64,000 nt of DNA. It comes from Halichoerus grypus. Its lineage: Eukaryota; Chordata; Mammalia; Carnivora; Phocidae. Below, one piece after another: positions 26,151 to 32,749 of this stretch. The DNA lies in the NCBI RefSeq assembly GCF_964656455.1, contig NC_135724.1:13291414-13355413 (forward strand), read 5' to 3'. The position numbers and the translations under genes are program-made. Numbering within the stretch: position 1 is the stretch's first letter; every line of letters starts with the position of its first letter. The notes under the pieces were generated by a model that was given only the letters and a program-made list of their open reading frames with translations, searched no databases and was not told where the DNA came from.

Positions 26151-26564
26151 CTACTGTTCCTTATTATTTTTAGGAACGGCCATGCTAGCTAAAATTGCAA
26201 AGCCTAGCCTCCAGTAGTTTCTAGCTGCCTTTGCTGTTTTATTTTTCTCCTTAGCACTCAGCACTCTCTCGCACACTCTACGATACATTTATTTTGTTTA
26301 CCATCTATGGCCCACAACCAGATAAAAGCCCGGTGAAGTAGGAACTTCTAGTCCACTTCCCTCACTGCTGTGTTTTGTCTCTGCGGTACCTGGCCCATCA
26401 ATAGGATCTCGACAAATACTTCTTGAATGAGAGTTTAAAAAAAAAAAAAGTAGGTCCGAATCACTGCCCCAGAAGAGCGTTTTACTTTTCCCCACACCGG
26501 GCAGAAGACGCCCGGGTCCTCGGGCTGGATGCTGCCCTCCCCGTAGGCTGGCATCCTGTGCTCT

Positions 26565-26616
26565 CTCTCTCTCTAATTCTCTTTCTTTTTCTCCCCCTCT
26601 CTCCCCTCCCCCGCAG
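26565..26616 (+). promoter_or_regulatory. BCL2: 3' splice site of BCL2 terminal exon
   Basis: An unusually long polypyrimidine tract (about 50 bases of C/T with only two A) ends in CCGCAG. A branch-point-like CTCTAAT lies about 42 nt upstream of the AG. The acceptor is placed here because the codon after the AG starts the known BCL2 terminal-exon peptide DAFVELYG. It is a strong acceptor by eye. Confidence 0.92.
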
Positions 26617-26751
26617 GATGCCTTTGTGGAGCTGTACGGCCCCAGCATGCAGCCTCTGTTTGACTTCTCCTGGCTGTCTCTGAAGGCCCTTCTCAGTCTG
26701 GCCCTGGTGGGAGCTTGCATCACCCTGGGTGCCTACCTGGGCCACAAGTGA
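26617..26751 (+). CDS. BCL2: BCL2 terminal coding exon (partial CDS)
   Basis: This is the last 44 codons and TGA stop of the anti-apoptotic regulator BCL2, which sits on the outer mitochondrial membrane, ER and nuclear envelope and sequesters BAX/BAK and BH3-only proteins. The peptide opens with [11 protein letters not shown], the second half of the BH2 motif, and then [11 protein letters not shown] hydrophobic anchor follows (about exon residues 17-38, including [16 protein letters not shown]), and it ends in LGHK. The length equals residues 196-239 of the 239-residue human protein. Relative to human as I remember it, Arg207 is Gln and Thr219 is Ala; both changes are conservative in context. 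The earlier coding exon (BH4, BH3, BH1) lies upstream of this window. There is no frameshift, and the exon is clearly functional. Confidence 0.98.
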   Translation, partial: DAFVELYGPSMQPLFDFSWLSLKALLSLALVGACITLGAYLGHK

Positions 26752-26971
26752 AGTCAGTAGGCCTGCCACAAACAAATATGCAAAAGGTTCACTAAAGCAG
26801 TAGAAATATATGCATCGCCAGTGATGATGTACCATGAAATGAAGCTGTGGTCTCTTACACACAAAACACAAAACGAAACAAAAACAGCTTTTGGGCTCAG
26901 TGTCGAATCAGCTATTTACTGCCAAAGGGAAATACCATTTATTTTTTACATTATCAAGAAAAAAAAAAAAG

Positions 26972-26984
26972 ATTTATTTATTTA
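26972..26984 (+). promoter_or_regulatory. BCL2: AU-rich element in BCL2 3'UTR
   Basis: ATTTATTTATTTA gives three overlapping ATTTA pentamers and contains the UUAUUUAUU nonamer. It corresponds to the known BCL2 ARE, which binds decay and stabilising factors such as AUF1, TINO (MEX3D) and HuR and controls mRNA half-life. It follows an A-run as in human. Confidence 0.85.
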
Positions 26985-27649
26985 AGACAGTCCCATCGCA
27001 CCTCCTGTCTTTGGAAACCCTGCCACTAATCGCCAAGCCTACCTGTGCAGCTCCCCCTGGATCTCCTGTGCCTAGAAACACGGATTTGTTTTCCATGTTG
27101 TTGGCTGGACTGACTCCCCATCTGAAGAGCAAACAAACGGACTGACAAAGGACTGGACTGTTCCAGAAGCCGGGTGTCTGGCTGCTGGAGGTTAGGGAGA
27201 AGGTGTTCATTTTCCTTGCCTTTTTTTTTTTCTTTGCCCTGGGGGCTGCAATCTGAAGAGAGGGAAGGTGCTCGGTGGGAAGTCCATCCTGCCCTGGCCT
27301 GGAGAGCAGACACTTAGCATTTGGCTCACATGGTACATACCCGGTTGGAAGAAAGAAGAGAAAACCAAACCTGGGGAACTTCAGATGGACTTGGTGTCCA
27401 CCAAGACTTCCACACCGAAGGACAGTGATGGGGAAAATGCCGTGAAACCTATATAGGAAAGTATTTTTTTAAGCTACCAATTGTGCCGAGAAGCATTCTA
27501 GCAATTTATCCAGTAGCATCCAGTACCTTAAAGCCCTGATGTGTATATTCAGACGTTTTGGACACACTGTCCCCCAGATACTGGCTCTAGAATCCTCCAG
27601 AACGCGAGGAGGTGAACGTTTCGGTGACTTATCCAGAAGCATCAGGCCG

Positions 27650-28080
27650 CCACAAGTGCCTGCGTGTCCCTAAGAGGCCACGGTCTGGAGTCCCGCCTTG
27701 CCCCAGCTCGGAGGCCGGGTCCTGGCGACGGAGCCCGGGCAGCCGCCGGCCTGCGCGGACGGCCGCCAGCAGAGCAGTGTGGCCCCCGAGCGTCTGGAAG
27801 CCGACGGAGCTCGGAGCGCGCCGTCCAGGAGGAACAGCCGTGGCCCTGGGCCCCCCGCTCGGGCCCTCTGCCTCGTGGAGCGGGGAACCTGGAAGCCAAG
27901 GCTCCTAAGACGTTGATCACTGTGGAGGGAAGGCGACAGAGGCACCGCGCCTTTCCCTGCAGAGGGAGGTGGCGTCGGCGCCACCGGGAGGAAACCGAGG
28001 AAGGACGCGCGCAGCCGGGGCGCCGTGTGGCCGCGGCGCATGCGTGCTGGCTGCGCGCTCGGAAGCGGGGCTTGAAAGGA
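27650..28080. promoter_or_regulatory. CpG island inside BCL2 3'UTR
   Basis: I count roughly 50 CpG in 430 bases, with GC near 70 percent and thus an observed/expected ratio near 1. The dense core runs from GCCGCCGGCCTGCGCGG (27740s) to GCGCGCTCGG (28060s). Flanking UTR on both sides matches human, and recognisable pieces inside ('gtctggaag', 'tggagggaag') show it is orthologous UTR that became GC-rich, not an insertion. It could be an internal promoter, an orphan island or a biased gene conversion hotspot. Confidence 0.85.
28036..28045. promoter_or_regulatory. NRF1-like motif
   Basis: GCGCATGCGT matches the palindromic NRF1 consensus GCGCATGCGC at 9 of 10 positions. It lies at the downstream edge of the 3'UTR CpG island, the usual setting for NRF1-driven promoters. 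Motif evidence only. Confidence 0.45.
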
Positions 28081-28204
28081 CTTTTGGGGAAAGTCGGAAA
28101 CCCTAAAGGAAGCGTTGAAATGAGGTGTCATGGATTAACTGACCTGTGTCCCTGGAATTATGGTGTAAAACATTACCTTGTCATTGTAGTTTGGGATTTT
28201 TTTT

Positions 28205-28239
28205 GGGGGGGGGGGGAAACCTGACGGGGGAGGGGGGTG
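28205..28239 (+). promoter_or_regulatory. G-quadruplex-prone tract in BCL2 3'UTR
   Basis: A run of 12 G, then AAACCTGAC, GGGGG, A, GGGGGG and TGG on the sense (mRNA) strand. That is more than four G-runs with short loops, so it fits a quadruplex motif in RNA and DNA. In the human UTR as I remember it, an A-run occupies the place of the second G block, so the tract appears lineage-specific. Confidence 0.7.
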
Positions 28240-28296
28240 GAAAGAGTTCCAGGTGTGGAATGTGGGAATTATCTGTACATCCTGGGGCATTAAAAA

Positions 28297-28319
28297 AGAA
28301 AAGAAAAAAAAAAAAAAAG
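28297..28319. repeat. A-rich tract in BCL2 3'UTR
   Basis: 'aaagaaaagaaaaa' followed by a long A-run just after the conserved GGGGCATTAAAAAA. The human counterpart is also A-rich, so this is an expanded homopolymer and not a new insertion. Confidence 0.7.
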
Positions 28320-28368
28320 TCAGTGGTGGAAACTCTAGAGAAGTAGTAAAGAAGTGAAATCTCCAGCG

Positions 28369-28374
28369 AATAAA
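28369..28374 (+). terminator. BCL2: AATAAA hexamer in mid 3'UTR (proximal poly(A) candidate)
   Basis: AATAAA in the context GCGAATAAACTAG, conserved in human as I remember it. It could support a shorter BCL2 transcript that keeps the ARE but loses the MBR and miR-15/16 blocks. A downstream U/GU-rich stretch follows. Usage is unknown. Confidence 0.4.
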
Positions 28375-28931
28375 CTAGAAAATATTTTTTTCAAGTTTGG
28401 AGTCAGCTTTGAGACATTGATGGAATAACTGTGGCATTATTGCATTCTATACCATTTATCTGTATTAACTTTGGAATGTACTATGTTCAATGTTTAATGC
28501 TGTGGTTGATATTTTGAAAGCTGCTTTAAGAAAAAAAGATACATGCATCTCAGCATTTTTTTTTTTTTTTTAAGTTGTATTTAGTTATGGCCTCTACACT
28601 CTTCGTTAGCAAAAATTATCATTTTTCTATTTGGGATTTTTGTCTCAACTGTTTAAAAGCATTTCTGAGAAGGTGAGAGAAGCTCTGGGTCTCAGCGACC
28701 CGAAAACCCTGGAGCATGTTGGCCACTGGGGAGCTTTGCTTCAACCAACTTATGTGCATTTCCATGTCAACAAAATTGTTTATTGTGAAGGATGTATCTG
28801 TTGTCCCTTTGACCTTGTTCCTTGAAGGTTTACTAGTCCCTGGGCAAATCAGGATCTAACACATTATTTAGGATGACATACATGTTTGGTTAAACCCATG
28901 AGATTCATTCAGTTGAAAATCCAGACGGGAA

Positions 28932-29130
28932 ATGACCAGGGGATTAAATTCTGGCCATGACGGTTTGACCTTCAGAGGGTTGCTTTCTGTGGTCTGTTTT
29001 GACAGAGACCCTTCTAGAGCACTCCTGCCCTCCATCCACAGGGCCCTTTCCTTGGCTGTCCTTCAGATTCTTCCTGAAATGCAGTGGGGCCTGTGCCCCA
29101 CCCTGAGAAAGCAGGAAACCCGTGGTATGA
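28932..29130 (+). other. BCL2: Counterpart of human BCL2 major breakpoint region (MBR)
   Basis: The block from ATGACCAGGGGATT through GGTTTGACCTTCAGAGGGT, GCTTTCTGTGGTCTG, CACTCCTGCCCTCC and CCTGAAATGCAGTGG to AAGCAGGAAACCCGTGG aligns by eye with the human MBR. The human MBR is the 3'UTR site where most follicular-lymphoma t(14;18) breaks fall. Here it is ordinary UTR; nothing suggests a rearrangement. From 28963 to 29120 there is no CpG. Confidence 0.85.
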
Positions 29131-29261
29131 AGCCAGACCTCCCTGGCAGGCCTCAGGGAATCGAATGATCAGACCTTTGAATGATTCTAATTTTTAAGTG
29201 AATACTATTTTATGAAAGGTTTACATTGTCAAAAGCGATGAGTATGGAATATCAAATCCTG

Positions 29262-29269
29262 TGCTGCTA
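29262..29269 (+). promoter_or_regulatory. BCL2: miR-15/16 target site (8-mer)
   Basis: TGCTGCTA complements the miR-15/16 seed (AGCAGCA) with an A opposite position 1, so it is a full 8-mer site. The context TCCTGTGCTGCTATCC matches the human site through which miR-15a/16-1 repress BCL2. Confidence 0.88.
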
Positions 29270-29395
29270 TCCTACCAAGATCATTTTAGTGGAGTCAATT
29301 TGCAGTACACTCCAAGTGGCAAAATCCTCCAAGCTGCTTTAGAAGTAACAATGAAGAACACAGACATTTTTAATATAAAGCCTGTTTGTCTTTTT

Positions 29396-29420
29396 GTTGT
29401 TGTTGTTATTGTTTGTATTG
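29396..29420. repeat. (TTG)n microsatellite in BCL2 3'UTR
   Basis: Several TTG units (TTTGTTGTTGTTGTTATTG), present also in the human UTR as I recall it. Confidence 0.75.
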
Positions 29421-30810
29421 TTCAAAGGCAGAGTATTCTAAAAATGTATATATATAAAAAAAGGTCAAGGGGGATAACTTCTGGCTGGTTTTCTTTTGCT
29501 GTGAGGTATTGTTCTCTGGTTTTAATGGTAAATGTGCCTGGCTGCCTAACCCCCCAAAACTGTACAGTATGGTGGCTTCACTTGCTCTAAGAGTAGTTGA
29601 TGTTGCATTTTTCTTGTTCTAAAAAACATGTTAGAAGCAATGAACGTATATAAAAGCCTCAACTAGTCCTTTTTTTCCTCCTTTCTTTCAATGTGTCAGT
29701 TACTTTGCTGTCAGACAACAGAGAAGCATTCCTACCAATTTTGTGTTGAGAAAGGATTCACACCTGCATTACTCGCAACATGGTGGATATGTGGGCCAAG
29801 GTCAGGGTTAAATAGAACACATACATTTTCCAAATTGGGGTCAAGGGCTCTAAAAGGAGCCAAAGGAGCAAAGGACCCAGGAGTCACCGCGGTCCACCCA
29901 AGCTCTCACGGCAGGTTGAATGACAAATGACACGCTCCACAGCACACAGTTCATCTCTGAGTTTGCAGGCTGAAAATTCTTGTAAGTTTAAGATTTGAAG
30001 TAAAGTCACATTTCAAATTAAGGAAGCACTTTGCTATACTTCAAGCAAACAAAACAAAACAAAACAAAACACACCCCCAACATCCTCTGCCCCAACCTAC
30101 TTACCTCTGCATATTCAGATATGACCTTCCATTCAGATGTGACTTGTGTTTCATTAGTAACTGTTTATTGTTTCTCATCCGAGGACCCAGGCCTGGCCCA
30201 ATATGGGAAATTAGGATAAGTCAAGAGGAGTTACAATAATCAGGATTAAACGTAAATAAGTAGTCTACTCTACAATTAAACTTAGTCTAAAATGACTAAT
30301 TTATAAATGTGAACTTCAGTGCTAATTTCAATTGTACTTTTAGGGCAGGGGCTGTTTTTATACTTTCTTATCACTTATAGTTAGTAATGTACACCTACTC
30401 TATCAGAAAAAAACAGGAAGGCCTTGAAATATAAGCCTTTCTAAGGAAATTAGGGAGTCCATTGAAATTCTATTCTGATCTTATTCTGTGGTGTCTTTTG
30501 CAGTCCAGACAAATGTGGTTACACACTTTTTAAGAAATACAATTCTACATTGTCAGGCTTATGAAGGTTCCAATCAGATCTTTATTGTTATTCAATTTGG
30601 ATCTTTCAGGGATTTTTTTTTTTTTTTAATTATTATGGGACAAAGGACATTTGTTGCTGGGATGGGAGGGAAGAAGAATTTTCAGAGGAGCAAAACATTC
30701 CCAAGACTGAATCAGGAGGTTTCAGAATAGCCAGGACTGTGGGGTATGAAATGGAAGCAAGCGGGACCTTTACGAGGGTCAGTGTGATGCCTCTCTGAAG
30801 GACCTTCTGC

Positions 30811-30816
30811 AATAAA
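30811..30816 (+). terminator. BCL2: AATAAA hexamer in 3'UTR
   Basis: AATAAA in CTGCAATAAATGAG. The human counterpart as I recall it reads ACAAATGAG, so the hexamer may be new here. There is no strong GU-rich element immediately downstream, so use is doubtful. Confidence 0.3.
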
Positions 30817-30884
30817 TGAGAAATACCTTTAAGCTCTGCAGTATGTGTAGATACTAGAGACATCAGAATGTCAAAGTCCAGCTC

Positions 30885-31074
30885 TTTTTTTTTTAAAGCT
30901 GTCTTTATTTTATTTTATTTTTTTTTAAGAGAGGGGGAGAGAAAGAGAGAATCTTAAGCAGGCTCCATGCCCAGCCCAGAGCCTGATGCAGGGCTCAATC
31001 TCAGGACCCTGAGATCATGACCTGAGCTGAAATCAAGAGTTGGACGCTTAATCAACTGAGCCAGCCAGGCGCCC
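30885..31074 (-). mobile_element. Carnivore SINE inside BCL2 3'UTR (reverse)
   Basis: A complete tRNA-Lys SINE in reverse: the poly(A) tail reads as T-runs near 30890-30926 and the GGGGGCGCCTGGCTGGC head ends at about 31074. Target duplications CCAGCTCTTTTTT (30879 on) and CCAGCTCTCTTTT (31075 on) flank it. The surrounding UTR continues the human order on both sides. It adds about 190 bases of antisense SINE to the mRNA if the distal end is used. Confidence 0.93.
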
Positions 31075-31147
31075 CCAGCTCTCTTTTAAACATTTACCAT
31101 CAATGGTACGTATTTTAAGCCTGGATATGTCTAATGGCTATTTACAC

Positions 31148-31153
31148 AATAAA
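31148..31153 (+). terminator. BCL2: AATAAA hexamer (conserved)
   Basis: AATAAA in ACACAATAAATTTGCAG, conserved relative to human. A second AATAAA lies at 31181-31186 and seems specific to this sequence. Both are candidate 3' ends within the last conserved part of the UTR. Confidence 0.45.
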
Positions 31154-31434
31154 TTTGCAGTTTTAACCAACAGGAGACTTAATAAAGACTTCTGGTTGGT
31201 AGGGACATCTGTTTCTAAATATTTATTATGCAGAATACAGAAAAAAAATGTGTGAAACTGAATTAGGTAAGTGGTAATACAAGTCCCTTATCCTTACCCA
31301 AAGAATCACTCTGTTCGTGACTATGCTCGTAGGACAGACTTCGGACAACTATGAAATATGCGTATCACTGGGCAAGAAGAAAACCAGTGGAGTATGAATG
31401 GTATTGTACCTATTCATAAGGACAACCCCAGAAA

Positions 31435-31440
31435 AATAAA
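31435..31440 (+). terminator. BCL2: AATAAA at the end of the conserved BCL2 UTR
   Basis: CCAGAAAAATAAAGCC, where human as I remember it has AAAATAACTTC. A single change thus creates a canonical signal. GU/U-rich GGTTGTTC and GATGTTCTTAGGTG follow within about 30-60 nt, which fits a working poly(A) site. Recognisable similarity to the human UTR fades just beyond it. Confidence 0.5.
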
Positions 31441-31730
31441 GCCAATATCCTATTGATGACAAGGTTGTTCACTATACCAGATGTTCTTAGGTGAACAACA
31501 CTGCTCAGAGCTTGCATCCATTAGAACAAAAAGCAAGAATAGACTCAATGGTGACTCTAGCTTTCTTGTAATAGGTAATTTCTATTTATCTTGACGGGGG
31601 GAAGTGGAAGGGAATAATCCAGCACCATTCATCCCAGTAAGAGGTGCATTTCCATTAAAATTATTTTTTATATTTAATAATTATCAAAATTTGTAACATA
31701 TTTGTACATCTTTAACAATTGGGAAATAAG

Positions 31731-31919
31731 GATGCCTGGGTGGCTCAGTCAGTTAAGTATCTGCCTTCGGCTCAGGTCATGATCTCAGGGTCCTGGGATC
31801 GAGTCCCACATCAGGCTTTCTGCTCAGTGGGAGTCTGCTTCTCCCTCTCACTCTCTCTCTGTGCTCTCCCTCTCTCTCTTTCTCAAATAAATAAATAAAA
31901 TCTTTAAAACAGCCAAGTG
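31731..31919 (+). mobile_element. Carnivore tRNA-Lys SINE
   Basis: Head GGATGCCTGGGTGGCTC, B-box-like GGGATCGAGTCCC, CT-rich region and tail TCAAATAAATAAATAAAATC. Probable duplication GGGAAATAA / GGGTAATAA. It is inserted in an old duplicated segment just downstream of the BCL2 UTR. Confidence 0.93.
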
Positions 31920-31921
31920 GG

Positions 31922-32018
31922 TAATAATAATTGTCATAATTACTCAACCCAGGAACAAAAAAGTAAATCATAGACTTAATTTGGTGGTAGAAAATTATGA
32001 GCAGTTAATTAATTTTAA
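31922..32018 (+). repeat. Paralogous segment, copy A
   Basis: Bases 31922-31962 and 31975-32018 resemble 33307-33347 and 33399-33442 on the same strand. By eye identity is roughly 80 percent over the first 41 bases and about 73 percent (32 of 44, ungapped) over the second block. They share TAATAATAAT and CCAGGAACAAAAAA. This is either an old local duplication or two copies of an unnamed repeat. Confidence 0.55.
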
Positions 32019-32042
32019 GCTTTTAGTTTTAAGAAGTATCAC

Positions 32043-32259
32043 CTTGTGGGAACACCTGGGTGGCTTAGTCAGTTAAGCATCTGACTCTTAATTTCAGCTC
32101 AGGTCATGATCTCACGGTCATGAGATTAAGCCCTGTGTCAGGCTCTGTGCTGGGCATGGAAACTGCTGAAGATTCTCTTTCCTTCCCCCTCTGCCCCTCT
32201 TCTCTCTCCCTCTCTTTCTCTTCCTCCCTCTCTCTAAAAAAAAAAAGAAAAAGAAAAAA
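32043..32259 (+). mobile_element. Older carnivore tRNA-Lys SINE
   Basis: Head AACACCTGGGTGGCTTAGTC, then GACTCTTAATTTCAGCTC and GATCTCACGGTCATGAG, a CT-rich region and an A-rich tail with GAAAA units. Duplications AAGAAGTATCACCTTG and AAGAAATATCACATTAG flank it. The extra TCTTAATTT block and ACGGTCATGAG mark an older SINE subfamily than its neighbours. Confidence 0.9.
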
Positions 32260-32518
32260 AAGAAATATCACATTAGGATAAAATGGAGAGTAGAAATATG
32301 AATTTTGGAGAGAAAAGAAACAATGTAAAATTTCCAGGTGTCAAAAAAATAACTTGTCCCTGTATTTTTTCATGTAGATGATGCTGAGTATCAAATCATT
32401 ACGGTATTTAGATTCCAATTCTCTAAATAAATTTATTTTTAAATGTCAACTGTTAAAATAACTTTTCAGACAAGCTTGTTGTAAATATTTGTCAAAATTC
32501 TATTTCAAATTGGCTTCA

Positions 32519-32732
32519 GGGGGCGCCTGGGTGGTTCGTGGGTTAAGCGTCTGACTTTGGCTCAGGTCATGGTCCCGGGGTCCTGGGATCGAGCCCCACA
32601 TCGGGCTCCCTGCTCTGCGGGAAGCCTGCTTCTCCCATTCCCGCTCCCCCTGCTTGTGTTCCCTCTCTCGCTATGTCTCTGTCAAATAAATAAATAAAAT
32701 CTTAAAAAAAAAAAAGTTCTTATTAAAAAAAA
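32519..32732 (+). mobile_element. Carnivore tRNA-Lys SINE
   Basis: Head GGGGCGCCTGGGTGG, GGGATCGAGCCCCACATC, and tail CAAATAAATAAATAAAATC plus a long A-rich end. Target duplications CAAATTGGCTTCA (32506-32518) and AAATTGGCTTCAAA (from 32734) show a recent insertion. Confidence 0.94.
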
Positions 32733-32749
32733 AAAATTGGCTTCAAATC

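Larger units (their letters stand above)
1..26616 (+). other. BCL2: BCL2 last intron (3' part)
   Basis: This is the non-coding sequence leading into the BCL2 terminal exon. The intron starts outside the window (in human it is very long, well over 100 kb) and ends at the AG at 26615-26616. Its phase is 0, because the exon opens directly with the Asp codon that follows the BH2 Trp in BCL2. It holds MER5-type hAT copies, MIRs, three antisense L1 fragments and one sense L1 fragment, one carnivore SINE, an ERVL-type LTR, a CpG-rich patch near 12.7-13.1 kb and two CTCF-like motifs, each listed separately. I see no recognisable exon in the remaining single-copy stretches (about 1200-2100, 4000-6650, 7500-9260, 10030-12080, 13150-15570, 16460-18830, 20310-21780, 22160-23290 and 25000-25920). 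The open frames there have no family resemblance. Confidence 0.93.
26752..31490 (+). other. BCL2: BCL2 3' untranslated region
   Basis: Sequence after the stop follows the human BCL2 3'UTR as I remember it almost continuously: GCCTGCCACAAACAAATATG just after the stop, an AU-rich element, the MBR block, the TGTGCTGCTATCC miRNA block near 29260, a long conserved AT-rich half, and 'gttggtagggacatctgttt' near 31200. Similarity becomes unclear after about 31490, close to an AATAAA at 31435. Interruptions relative to human are a CpG-rich block (27650-28080), a G-rich tract (28205-28239) and a SINE (30885-31074). The true 3' end is not proven. Human uses a more distal site about 0.7-0.9 kb further on that I cannot find here. 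Confidence 0.78.

Noticed and set aside
27664..28224. 186-codon open frame overlapping the BCL2 3'UTR
   Set aside because: It is produced by the CpG island. Its Arg/Gly-rich translation has no domain, and orthologous human UTR is non-coding.
31146..31190. Two close AATAAA hexamers as the definite BCL2 end
   Set aside because: Human-like UTR continues for about 300 bases beyond them, so they are at best alternative sites.
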